Counted from the first letter of the stretch, positions 8,026 through 14,847 are shown. The stretch is 31,836 nucleotides of DNA from CAG-557 sp045540315 (GCA_045540315.1 JAZQHA010000132.1:1-31836), one strand, 5' to 3'. The notes: generated by a model from the sequence alone, not told the origin. Numbers and translations: made by a program.

Positions 8026-9030
8026 TTGGCAAGAATACTTGTAACTGGCGGCACTGGTTATATTGGTAGTCACGCATGTGTAGAGTTGCTGCAAGCCGGA
8101 CACGAAGTTATCATATTAGACAACTACTGTAACAGCACACCAGATGTAATTGGTCGTATCGAGGAAATCACACATAGTCAAATTAAGATGTACCAAGCGG
8201 ATCTTCGAGATACTAGTGCTTTGGAGAGAATTTTTTCTGAAAACAAGATTGACGTAGTTATACATTTTGCTGGTCTAAAGTCTGTGGGTGAGTCCTGTCA
8301 AGAACCATTAGTTTATTTTGACAACAACATTCACGGAACAATTACGTTACTTAAGGTAATGCAAAAATTTGATGTCAAGGATATTATTTTTAGCTCATCC
8401 GCAACCGTATACGGAGTTTCTGCACAAGTTCCATATCAAGAAGATATGCCAACAGGACAAGTTTGCAACCCATATGGACGAACAAAATTTTTTATCGAAG
8501 AAATGCTAAAAGACCTTTACGCATCTGATTCTACTTGGAACATAACGGTATTGCGCTATTTTAATCCTATTGGAGCTCACGAAAGTGGTCTTATTGGAGA
8601 AAATCCACGTGGAATTCCAAATAATCTCATGCCGTATGTTGTGCAGGTGGCTAGTGGTAAGCTACCTCAGTTGACGGTATTTGGTAATGACTACGATACG
8701 CCTGATGGCACTTGTATTCGAGACTATATTCATGTGGTTGACTTATCAAAAGGACACCTTAAGGCGATGGAGAAAATGTTGAATGTGGGCAGTGGCTTTA
8801 ATATATATAACTTAGGTACCGGTCGCGGCTACAGTGTACTTGAGCTAATAAATACTTTTGAGAAAGTTTCAGGACAAAAAGTTAATTATACAATCGGCGA
8901 GCGTCGGCCAGGAGATTTATCCATAGTATACGCAAGTACGCAAAAAGCCGAAAAAGAGCTTGAATTTACGGCTAAGTTAGACATTGAGAAAATGTGCGCA
9001 GATGCCTGGAATTGGCAAAAAAACATATAA
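8026..9030 (+). CDS. galE: UDP-glucose 4-epimerase
   Basis: Interconverts UDP-glucose and UDP-galactose (Leloir pathway, precursor for surface glycans). An extended SDR protein of 334 residues, the standard length. The NAD-binding GGTGYIGSH is at 8-16, the catalytic Ser in FSSSATVYG at about 122-130, and the Tyr-Lys pair Y150/K154 in NPYGRTK. The substrate-domain motif RYFNPIGAH, which also precedes GLIGENPRGIPNNLMPY, is intact. The TTG start has AGGAG 8 bases upstream. It stands alone between two cloverleaf repeats, with only a weak ACCACAA/TTGTGGT hairpin (9035-9057) after it. Confidence 0.95.
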   Translation: MARILVTGGTGYIGSHACVELLQAGHEVIILDNYCNSTPDVIGRIEEITHSQIKMYQADLRDTSALERIFSENKIDVVIHFAGLKSVGESCQEPLVYFDNNIHGTITLLKVMQKFDVKDIIFSSSATVYGVSAQVPYQEDMPTGQVCNPYGRTKFFIEEMLKDLYASDSTWNITVLRYFNPIGAHESGLIGENPRGIPNNLMPYVVQVASGKLPQLTVFGNDYDTPDGTCIRDYIHVVDLSKGHLKAMEKMLNVGSGFNIYNLGTGRGYSVLELINTFEKVSGQKVNYTIGERRPGDLSIVYASTQKAEKELEFTAKLDIEKMCADAWNWQKNI

Positions 9031-9076
9031 ATTCACCACAAATAAACTAATTGTGGTAATACAAGCGTATAAAAGT

Positions 9077-9268
9077 GGAGTGCCCTATTTGATACTTTTT
9101 TCAAGTTTAGCTACTCGGGTCCAGCCGCGAGGCCAAGGAAAATAAATATTTATTTTCCTTGTGGTCCCAAGTTCAACTTTGTTGAGCTTGGGACTGGCCT
9201 AAGGCCCCAAAGGGGCATTAGGCGCCTCGCGGCGCCGTAGCAGTACAGCAGTATGCGCAGGGAACTCC
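9077..9268 (+). repeat. Cloverleaf repeat, copy B, with terminal inverted repeats
   Basis: Outer ends are GGAGTGCCCT (9077-9086) and AGGGAACTCC (9259-9268), imperfect inverted repeats. The core closing stem GCCGCGAGGC (9124-9133) pairs with GCCTCGCGGC (9224-9233). Hairpins: 9134-9161 (CAAGGAAAATAAA stem), 9164-9194 (GTCCCAAG/CTTGGGAC around CAACTTTGTTG) and 9197-9223 (GCCTAAGGCCCC against GGGGCATTAGGC, one mismatch). It lies between the convergent galE and M23 genes. Confidence 0.88.
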
Positions 9269-9283
9269 CTAGAAAAGCTTGGG

Positions 9284-10363
9284 TTATATGTTTGATAAAT
9301 TTGGTTCTTTAAAGTCAAACTGTCGATAAAACTGTTTACTTTCGGGAACCCTTTTTACTGCGCATTGATTTTTTGCTAATAATTTTGTGATATCATATAA
9401 ATCGACCCAAATTTCGTTGTTGCATTCTTTTTGAGACTCATCAAAAATCAACTCTAACCCCACATGAAGATGACTAGTTTCTATGTTGTTAACGTTCTCA
9501 TTGGGACTATATCCTGTTCGCCCAACATAGCCAATTACGTCTCCAGCTTTGACAACTTTTCCTTCGCAAAGTTCCTCGTGAAATGGTTTATCTTTTCGCA
9601 AATGTGCATAATAATAGTACCTTTTTTTATCAAAGCTTCGAATTCCTATACGCCAGCCTCCATACTGATTCCAACCCATAACCTCAACAAAACCTGACTC
9701 TATTGCAATAACTGGTGTTCCGACTGCAGCCATCATGTCGTGACCAAGATGTGGTCGTGCATAGCCGTATGTTCGAGAAGCACCGAAGTCCGCATAGTGT
9801 TGATATGGAAACGTCTTAGCAATCGGCAAAAAAGCTTTTAAACCATATTTATCCTCAAAAACAGGTTCTCCGGTTTCGTTAGTATCGACTTGTATCCTGT
9901 ATTCTCCAACAAACTCTCCCAAAACAGCAGTGTATACTTCTCTGTAATATTTAAAAAATTTTAGTTTTTCACTGAGTTCATCTATGCTTTTACCACCATT
10001 TAGCTCGGTTACAACTGCATCCATATCTTTCGCTTTGTAATGACTTTTAAAATCTCCTCCGTATTTTGATGCCAAATAGGCCAAAATATCTATCCAATTG
10101 ATGCTAACCTCTTTATAGTGGCTGTCAATATCAATTTTCATAGCCTTATCCAAAATTTCATATGGTACGTTAAACTCAGCGTACTTTATGAAATCTTTTT
10201 TTTTCGGAGTTTCCTCAATTTGCTCTGTTTCGTTTACCGCCATCACTCCAGAATCAGAGTTTACCTGAATGCCTATTAGCGTAAGAATTGGTAATAATAA
10301 AATAAAAAGAAGTGCTCCTAAAAATTTACGACTTATAACTTTGAAAATCACTTTATCACCCAT
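9284..10363 (-). CDS. Membrane-anchored M23 family metallopeptidase
   Basis: A zinc endopeptidase likely to cut peptidoglycan cross-bridges outside the membrane. A single hydrophobic segment (about residues 12-34) anchors or exports it. A roughly 150-residue unassigned helical region follows, then the LytM-type domain. Its zinc ligands are H205 and D209 in RPHLGHDMMAAVGTPV and the H298-x-H300 pair in SHLHVGL. YYYYAHL and VKAGDVIGYVG are typical of M23. All ligands are present, so it should be active. The frame stays open upstream into a cloverleaf repeat; those extra residues are repeat-encoded, so I start at the ATG at 10363. A GTG at 10351 behind GGGTGAT is the alternative. Confidence 0.85.
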   Translation of the reverse strand: MGDKVIFKVISRKFLGALLFILLLPILTLIGIQVNSDSGVMAVNETEQIEETPKKKDFIKYAEFNVPYEILDKAMKIDIDSHYKEVSINWIDILAYLASKYGGDFKSHYKAKDMDAVVTELNGGKSIDELSEKLKFFKYYREVYTAVLGEFVGEYRIQVDTNETGEPVFEDKYGLKAFLPIAKTFPYQHYADFGASRTYGYARPHLGHDMMAAVGTPVIAIESGFVEVMGWNQYGGWRIGIRSFDKKRYYYYAHLRKDKPFHEELCEGKVVKAGDVIGYVGRTGYSPNENVNNIETSHLHVGLELIFDESQKECNNEIWVDLYDITKLLAKNQCAVKRVPESKQFYRQFDFKEPNLSNI

Positions 10364-10441
10364 ACTTGAATAATATATTGTATATATATTCGCAAGCCTA
10401 GTACTTATGCAAAGGCTTGTAATAGATGAGATTTTGCAAAA

Positions 10442-10617
10442 GGAGTACCCTCTTTGATGTTTTTTTGAGGCTTGCTGCTCGGGCCGCGAGGCCAACGAAA
10501 ATAAATATTTATTTTCGTTGTGGTCCAAAGCCCAACTTTGTTGCGCTTTGGACTGGCCGAATGCCAATTATGGCATTCGGCGCCTCGCGGCGCGGCTGTG
10601 TGTGATTAGGGCACTCC
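10442..10617 (+). repeat. Cloverleaf repeat, copy C, with terminal inverted repeats
   Basis: The ends GGAGTACCCT (10442-10451) and AGGGCACTCC (10608-10617) form an inverted repeat with one mismatch. Inner hairpins: 10493-10520 (CAACGAAAATAAA stem), 10523-10553 (GTCCAAAG/CTTTGGAC with the CAACTTTGTTG loop) and 10556-10581 (GCCGAATGCC/GGCATTCGGC). The closing stem is GGCCGCGAGGCC with GCGCCTCGCGGC. It sits between the divergent M23 and DUF1292 genes. Confidence 0.88.
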
Positions 10618-10633
10618 GCGATAAGTTTTTTTA

Positions 10634-10662
10634 TTGACTAATCTATTATAGTTGGGTAGAAT
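10634..10662 (+). promoter_or_regulatory. Sigma-A type promoter for the DUF1292 gene
   Basis: TTGACT (10634-10639), a 17-base spacer and TAGAAT (10657-10662). The expected transcription start (about 10669) rules out a start codon further upstream. Confidence 0.7.
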
Positions 10663-10696
10663 GAATACAGTAAATTACTTAGTAGGAGTTGAAGTT

Positions 10697-10999
10697 ATGA
10701 ACAACGAATTTTCTGCAGATTTAATTACATTGATTGACGATGAGGGAACGGAGCATTCCTTTGAGATTTTAGATATTATTGAAAACGATGATGGTTGTTT
10801 TTATGCTCTGCTGCCACAAGCGGAAGCAAAGAACATCACAGAACATGCTTCATACTATATCTTTGAGGCTATTGAAGAAAATGGAGAGCAAGTTTTAGCG
10901 GAGGTTGAGGACGATAATTTACTCAACAAGTTAGCGGATTCTTTTGAGTCTCACTTTGAGGACCTATACGGGCAAAACGAGAATACCGATAAATTTTAA
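10697..10999 (+). CDS. DUF1292 family protein (YrzB-like)
   Basis: A small acidic protein of 100 residues. The family is recognised by ITLIDDEGTEHSFEILDIIE, CFYALLPQ and YYIFEAIEENGEQVLAEVED; its function is unknown. In many Firmicutes it follows ireB (yrzL) and ruvX (yrrK). Here it is monocistronic and 7 kb from ireB. The start is the ATG at 10697, with AGGAG 8 bases upstream and a sigma-A promoter placing transcription just before it. Upstream in-frame codons would lie in the promoter. Confidence 0.85.
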   Translation: MNNEFSADLITLIDDEGTEHSFEILDIIENDDGCFYALLPQAEAKNITEHASYYIFEAIEENGEQVLAEVEDDNLLNKLADSFESHFEDLYGQNENTDKF

Positions 11000-11016
11000 T
11001 TTTAAACAAAAATATC

Positions 11017-11045
11017 TTTACAAAGCGAAAACTTTGTGTTACAAT
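11017..11045 (+). promoter_or_regulatory. Strong sigma-A promoter of the 6S-like RNA
   Basis: TTTACA (11017-11022), a 17-base spacer and TACAAT (11040-11045). Predicted transcription start near 11052, just before the 5' arm of the RNA. Confidence 0.75.
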
Positions 11046-11051
11046 AACAAC

Positions 11052-11250
11052 ATAACAATTCCTGTCTGATTCGCGGACCGTGTTATATAACCCTACAACT
11101 TTATGATTGGGAGCCTTATCTCTTTAGATGGATTGCAGACCTCCCGGCTTGCCGGACGAAGGGAGCGTGAAGTCTACAGGCGGGCACCCACCTGCTATTT
11201 CGTAGGCAGGTTATCATAGACACGTTACGGTCGGATGGGAATTTTTTTAT
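11052..11250 (+). ncRNA. ssrS: 6S-like RNA (candidate ssrS)
   Basis: An about 195-nt non-coding transcript unit. It has a strong promoter, no open frame, and 5' and 3' ends that pair: AATTCC (11057-11062) with GGAATT (11238-11243), then further partial pairing inward, closing a long rod. The 3' half contains GGCGGGCACCCACCTGC and a hairpin CCTGC/GCAGG, which I associate with Firmicute 6S RNA from memory. 6S RNA binds sigma-A RNA polymerase and represses it in stationary phase. Size, promoter, rod shape and sequence make 6S the best candidate, but no covariance-model search could be run. A U-run (11243-11248) and a separate hairpin follow. Confidence 0.6.
11116..11242 (+). repeat. Direct repeat, unit 1 (within the 6S-like RNA)
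   Basis: This 127-base stretch recurs at 11782-11908 with only two substitutions (GCGTGAAGTCT against GCGTAAAATCT). Weaker similarity extends about 20 bases upstream. Confidence 0.9.
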
Positions 11251-11255
11251 TTGAG

Positions 11256-11291
11256 AAATCGCTGTGCTCTTTTTGAGTAGCGATTTTTTTG
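11256..11291 (+). terminator. Terminator after the 6S-like RNA
   Basis: AAATCGCT (11256-11263) pairs with AGCGATTT (11279-11286), followed by a run of T. Confidence 0.75.
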
Positions 11292-11389
11292 TTATTTAAA
11301 AGTTCCATTAAAACAATATAATAACTTCACAAAATATGGTTGTTACCTTTAAGCACAATACAGAAATGCAAAAAACAAACAAAAAAATA

Positions 11390-11418
11390 TTGACATGGAA
11401 GAGGAAATAGGTTAATAT
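11390..11418 (+). promoter_or_regulatory. Promoter of the double-glycine peptide gene
   Basis: Consensus TTGACA (11390-11395), a 17-base spacer and TAATAT (11413-11418), 56 bases before the start codon. Confidence 0.75.
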
Positions 11419-11473
11419 AAAAGTGTAGGTTGGCCGACTTACAAATTTTTAATTAGAAAGGTGGTTATAGATT

Positions 11474-11692
11474 ATGGCAAAAAGTAAAAAGAATCTCGAT
11501 GCAAAAAATATGGAAAAGGTTTCTGGTGGAATGTATATGCCAGACGGCTCAAAGATGGAATATGCTTCTATCGAACACACATCTGATAAGGATGTGAGCT
11601 CTATCCCAACAGGTATCGTTGCTGAAAGATCTGCAGAATTAGAACAACTACTTCCAAAAGGAAAACAAGCAGAGCATCCATGGTACAGATAG
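11474..11692 (+). CDS. Double-glycine-leader peptide (bacteriocin/RiPP-like)
   Basis: 72 residues with no catalytic fold visible. The N-terminus MAKSKKNLDAKNMEKVSGG ends in a double glycine preceded by a Leu/Met/Val pattern, as in leaders cleaved by peptidase-containing (C39) ABC exporters. The predicted product after GG is about 53 residues, hydrophilic, Cys-free and ends in HPWYR. It has its own strong promoter, an AAAGGTGG RBS and its own terminator. No exporter, immunity gene or modification enzyme is in the window, so it would rely on one encoded elsewhere. It lies between the two copies of the 6S-like sequence. Confidence 0.6.
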   Translation: MAKSKKNLDAKNMEKVSGGMYMPDGSKMEYASIEHTSDKDVSSIPTGIVAERSAELEQLLPKGKQAEHPWYR

Positions 11693-11716
11693 GTTAAAGT
11701 AAAGCTCGTTTTTACT

Positions 11717-11751
11717 AAGAAGATCTAAAAGAATATTTAGGTCTTCTTTTG
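11717..11751 (+). terminator. Terminator of the double-glycine peptide gene
   Basis: AAGAAGATCT (11717-11726) pairs with AGGTCTTCTT (11739-11748), with one G-T pair, followed by TTGC. Confidence 0.65.
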
Positions 11752-11764
11752 CATAATACACAAA

Positions 11765-11925
11765 CTTATGGTTAGGGTACTTTATCTCTTTAGATGGATT
11801 GCAGACCTCCCGGCTTGCCGGACGAAGGGAGCGTAAAATCTACAGGCGGGCACCCACCTGCTATTTCGTAGGCAGGTTATCATAGACACGTTACGGTCGG
11901 ATGGGAATATTTTTATAATTAATTT
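11765..11925 (+). pseudogene. Partial second copy of the 6S-like RNA
   Basis: The 3' two-thirds of the 6S-like RNA are repeated almost perfectly (127 bases at 11782-11908, two changes), including the GGGCACCCACC segment and the ATGGGAAT end. The 5' arm needed to pair with the 3' end is absent, and no promoter is evident at the right distance. The copy is therefore probably not a functional 6S RNA, or it would fold differently. The stretch up to 12064 holds nothing else recognisable. Confidence 0.6.
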
Positions 11926-12064
11926 TAACGGCGTTTTTTACCAAGTGCTCAAACCCAAAATCAGCGTAAAATTTGCTTGCGACGGGCGTAAGATACTCTA
12001 ATCATTTATAGATTAACAAAATTTTTAGTGGGTTGTTTTTTTACATGTTTATGGAGGGTGTAAA

Positions 12065-12907
12065 ATGAAAAAGTTAATGATGAAAAAATTTAAAGCTGTT
12101 ATGATGTTTTTTTGCAGTACTCTGTTTGTGTTTTCTGGGCATAATATTGCATGTGCAAAAGGTTTTATTTCGGCGAGTGAATCTGCACTTGCGGCTAGCA
12201 TAACCGAAGGAAATATTATCAAAGTATTACATAACGGTGACAAAGAAACTTTAAATAAACTAAACAATGAACTAAGTCAAGTTTCTGATTCTGACTTTGA
12301 TGCTTTAGATGCTATTGCTCGCAAATATTTTCAAAATGATAATATTAAGCTTGTTAGAAATGCTAAACTTGCAAAAAGCTGGATTAGAAATTGGCTCAAA
12401 GTTGTTACAGTTTTTCCAGATTTAATTGGTGTGGTAAAACTCACTGCAGATAGCAAAGAGCATCCGGCAGGTGCGCCGAATACTTCTTCAGAGGCTAGCC
12501 TCAATGAGATTACACATTATAATTGCTTGACAAGTCCAGACGTGAGCGCACAGACGAAACAAGTGAAAAATTATAACCGTAATTACACCATTGTTCACGA
12601 GTTGGGGCATGTTATAGATGCGTTGCTTTTTGGTTCTACAAATGAACAAATGTTAAAAGATGCATGTAAAAAGATATCTGTTCCAGATGAAGATACTCTA
12701 AAAGAGATAGAAAAAATGAGCCAATATGCTTCTGAGCAAAGTTCGGATGAAATCAAATACAGTGAGGCTTTTGCCGAGGCGCTGACTGATGTGGTTATAA
12801 ATGGTGAAGATGCATCAGAGTTAGCCAAGGCAACTGTAAAACTTTTGGTGACTCAAAATGCCAATAAAGAGTGGCTCAACAATGTTCGCGAATGGGGTAT
12901 GATTTAG
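12065..12907 (+). CDS. Secreted HExxH zinc metalloprotease-like protein
   Basis: 280 residues with a signal peptide (basic MKKLMMKKFK, hydrophobic core, likely cleavage after IACA, about residue 31). The gluzincin motif HELGH (178-182) sits in YTIVHELGHVIDALLFG. Glutamates in YSEAFAEAL (about 232-240) are positioned as the third zinc ligand, an arrangement like that of anthrax lethal factor-type (ATLF) domains. The region before it (40-170) is unassigned. Strong RBS GGAGGG 6-7 bases before the ATG. It lies between two double-glycine peptide genes, and its target is unknown. I am sure of the metalloprotease motif and unsure of the subfamily. Confidence 0.7.
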   Translation: MKKLMMKKFKAVMMFFCSTLFVFSGHNIACAKGFISASESALAASITEGNIIKVLHNGDKETLNKLNNELSQVSDSDFDALDAIARKYFQNDNIKLVRNAKLAKSWIRNWLKVVTVFPDLIGVVKLTADSKEHPAGAPNTSSEASLNEITHYNCLTSPDVSAQTKQVKNYNRNYTIVHELGHVIDALLFGSTNEQMLKDACKKISVPDEDTLKEIEKMSQYASEQSSDEIKYSEAFAEALTDVVINGEDASELAKATVKLLVTQNANKEWLNNVREWGMI

Positions 12908-12998
12908 ATACCTGCTGCTTATTAAATAACAATAGTTGCTTAAATAAAAGAATTTCGAATTGATTTTTGGGTGCGAAAATTATTTGTAATAAAAAAGC

Positions 12999-13027
12999 TT
13001 GACACATGAAAAAATATATAGTAAAAT
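12999..13027 (+). promoter_or_regulatory. Promoter of the Cys-rich double-glycine peptide gene
   Basis: Consensus TTGACA (12999-13004), a 17-base spacer and TAAAAT (13022-13027). Confidence 0.75.
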
Positions 13028-13075
13028 CAACCTGAGCAAAAGCTTAAATTATTTTAACTTTAAGGAGTGGGTATT

Positions 13076-13306
13076 ATGTTCGAAAAAAGAAAAAAGAAAA
13101 AAGCTAATGAGTTGGAAAAGGAAAGCAACTCAAAATTAGCTGGGTCGGTGGAGATGGATGACGATATGTTAGCTTCCGTGGCTGGTGGAAAAGCAAAAAA
13201 AGTAGGAGGCTTTGTGCAGTGTAAAGTGTGCAAAGGTACCGGTAAATCCGGTACGGGTAAGTGTCCGGCTTGTGGAGGCACGGGACAACTCTATGACCAG
13301 GATTAG
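13076..13306 (+). CDS. Double-glycine peptide with DnaJ-type CxxCxGxG motifs
   Basis: 76 residues from the ATG at 13076 (AAGGAG 8 bases upstream). A very basic start (FEKRKKKKAN) leads to MDDDMLASVAGG, which resembles a double-glycine leader end (about residues 27-38). The tail contains CKVCKGTGKSGTGKCPACGG, two CxxCxGxG units as in the DnaJ zinc centre. The four Cys could bind one zinc or form disulfides. It has its own promoter and a terminator at 13347. Possible roles are a secreted zinc-binding peptide, a modified RiPP, or a cytosolic zinc-finger protein with a fortuitous GG. Confidence 0.6.
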   Translation: MFEKRKKKKANELEKESNSKLAGSVEMDDDMLASVAGGKAKKVGGFVQCKVCKGTGKSGTGKCPACGGTGQLYDQD

Positions 13307-13346
13307 AAACACTCATTATTTTATCATTGTTTATCTGATTTTCGAG

Positions 13347-13380
13347 GAGCTTGTTTACAGTACAAGCTCTTATTTTATTT
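13347..13380 (+). terminator. Terminator after the Cys-rich peptide gene
   Basis: GAGCTTGT (13347-13354) pairs with ACAAGCTC (13362-13369), followed by TTATTTTATTT. Confidence 0.75.
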
Positions 13381-13539
13381 GATTTAAAAATTCTGGCACT
13401 ACAAGGACGTCTGCAGTGTAAGAACTTGAAATTTAACTACTTTAAGCTCGTGGCACGGAAGGTGAGGTTTTTCAATATGTCGTTAACGTAGTATGTCTTT
13501 AGTTCATATTATGATGCAAAGACGTAAAGGCGTGATGGT

Positions 13540-14034
13540 ATGTTAAAAGCGGTAGAGTATAACAGAAGTGAAGCTTTAAAATATGCGAAAGAATGGGCTT
13601 TAAAAAGAAATCCTAAATATATAAATTTTGAAAATCTTGGGGGAGATTGTACTAGCTTTGTGTCGCAATGTTTATATGCGGGTTGCGGTGTGATGAATTT
13701 TACTCCAATATATGGATGGTGCTATAAAAATGGGTATGATAAGTCGCCATCGTGGAGTGGTGTTGAGTTTTTATATAATTTTATCGTGAACAATAAAAAT
13801 GCAGGACCATTTGGTGTCGAGACCAACTTGGCGTATATTAAGCCGGGAGACATCATGCAGTTGGGCAATATACATGGTCAATTTCATCACACGTTACTTA
13901 TAAATTTGGTGCAAAGCGATAATATTTTTGTGAGTGCACATAGTGAGGATTCGTACATGCGTCCGCTAAATACTTATCATTTTGACAAAATTAAATTTAT
14001 TCATATCGTTGGAGCCAGAATGCCTGAGGGATAA
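13540..14034 (+). CDS. Amidase_6-like cysteine hydrolase
   Basis: 164 residues matching the putative amidase domain (Amidase_6) seen in many clostridial proteins. Family-typical blocks are AEALKYAKEWAL-like EALKYAKEWALKRNPKY, then LGGDCTSFVSQCLYAGCG with the presumed catalytic Cys (about residue 46), SPSWSGVEFLYNFI, the PGDIMQLG turn, and HTLLI carrying the presumed His. NlpC/P60-like cell-wall hydrolysis is the likely chemistry. No signal peptide is visible, so it may act inside the cell or leave by another route. The RBS is weak and the gene may belong with the peptide genes upstream. Confidence 0.75.
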   Translation: MLKAVEYNRSEALKYAKEWALKRNPKYINFENLGGDCTSFVSQCLYAGCGVMNFTPIYGWCYKNGYDKSPSWSGVEFLYNFIVNNKNAGPFGVETNLAYIKPGDIMQLGNIHGQFHHTLLINLVQSDNIFVSAHSEDSYMRPLNTYHFDKIKFIHIVGARMPEG

Positions 14035-14053
14035 GGAATAAAAAAAGTTAATC

Positions 14054-14275
14054 GTGAAAACTACCTTTATGGGGGTGATTTTTACGGCTAATATTAATAG
14101 TGAAATTCCTCATATTCCTTTGAGTCTAGCAATGGCCTTTGCGCAAATGAGTGATGCTATTGACCACTTTTCGACGTTATCTCCAGATGAACAACAAGAT
14201 GTTATAAATTACACCCACACTATTCAACATCCACTGCTTACGACAGGAAACTCGTTTGCAAAGCTTATTCCATAA
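14054..14275 (+). CDS. Small helical protein of unknown function
   Basis: About 60-73 residues. IPLSLAMAFAQMSDAIDHFS followed by LSPDEQQDVINYTHTIQ resembles a family of short clostridial proteins with the pattern LAQN..AM..F..LS.EQ....I...H.I. Its role is unknown. The start is unclear: the GTG used here has only a distant AAGGA. A perfect-looking GGGGGTGA (14071-14078) sits 5 bases before an ACG (14084), at the spacing used elsewhere in this genome. It may be co-transcribed with the amidase-like gene 20 bases upstream. Confidence 0.5.
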   Translation: MKTTFMGVIFTANINSEIPHIPLSLAMAFAQMSDAIDHFSTLSPDEQQDVINYTHTIQHPLLTTGNSFAKLIP

Positions 14276-14330
14276 AAAGCGGCTCTAGAGTTGATTTTAA
14301 GGACTATTTGTAAGTTATGATGATTATTGC

Positions 14331-14368
14331 TATCCTATCCATGATGGATAGGATAATTTATTTTTTAT
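14331..14368 (+). terminator. Strong terminator before rplU
   Basis: TATCCTATCC (14331-14340) pairs perfectly with GGATAGGATA (14346-14355), followed by ATTTATTTTTT. Confidence 0.85.
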
Positions 14369-14420
14369 GTTGTCGTATTTTAATTCAAAGTATGTCGTGA
14401 GTATTGATTAAAAACATTTA

Positions 14421-14449
14421 TTGACAAATCACTTGAACTATGATAATAT
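14421..14449 (+). promoter_or_regulatory. Sigma-A promoter of the rplU operon
   Basis: Consensus TTGACA (14421-14426), a 17-base spacer and TAATAT (14444-14449). Confidence 0.85.
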
Positions 14450-14452
14450 TAA

Positions 14453-14525
14453 TAGGCCGCTTATTGTAGGTATAAAGTAAGTTTTAGAACTTCGCCTGAC
14501 AATAGCGAGACTTAATAAAAGGGCA
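14453..14525 (+). promoter_or_regulatory. Ribosomal protein L21 leader (candidate)
   Basis: The transcribed leader before rplU contains GGCCGCTTATTGTAGG and, further on, CCTGACAATAGCGAGAC, which pair through CGCT/AGCG and ATTGT/ACAAT. This matches the position and shape of the Firmicute L21 leader, where L21 is thought to repress its own operon. Confidence 0.6.
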
Positions 14526-14538
14526 GGTGCCAAATAAT

Positions 14539-14844
14539 ATGTACGCAGTTATCGAGACTGGCGGTAAGCAGTATAAAGTTCAACAAGGTGATGTTATCTA
14601 TGTTGAGAAGCTTACGGCAGAAGAAGGCTCAAGTGTAGAATTTAAAACGATTGCTCTCTTTGGCGAGGGTAATTTCTCTACCGGAAATGCTGTTAACTCA
14701 GCAAAAGTAGTAGGAAAAGTTTTAAAGAATGGTAAGGGTAAAAAAATTACTGTTTTCACTTATAAGCCAAAGAAAAGTGTAAAACGTAAACTCGGTCATA
14801 GACAACCTTACACTAAAGTACAAATCGAAACAATTAATGCTTAG
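14539..14844 (+). CDS. rplU: 50S ribosomal protein L21
   Basis: 101 residues starting MYAVIETGGKQYKVQQGDVI, the canonical L21 N-terminus, and with the C-terminal KRKLGHRQPYTKV motif that contacts 23S rRNA. The ATG at 14539 is chosen because AGGTG lies 9 bases upstream and the family starts exactly there; an in-frame GTG four codons earlier lies in the RBS. First gene of rplU-prp-rpmA, controlled by the promoter and leader upstream. Confidence 0.97.
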   Translation: MYAVIETGGKQYKVQQGDVIYVEKLTAEEGSSVEFKTIALFGEGNFSTGNAVNSAKVVGKVLKNGKGKKITVFTYKPKKSVKRKLGHRQPYTKVQIETINA

Positions 14845-14847
14845 TTT

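Noticed and set aside
9035..9057. A terminator after galE
   Set aside because: The ACCACAA/TTGTGGT hairpin is short and lacks a T-run, so it is mentioned only in the galE entry.
10364..10567. N-terminal extension of the M23 peptidase by 68 residues
   Set aside because: The extra residues are encoded by cloverleaf copy C and its flank. The hydrophobic anchor expected at the N-terminus starts after 10363.
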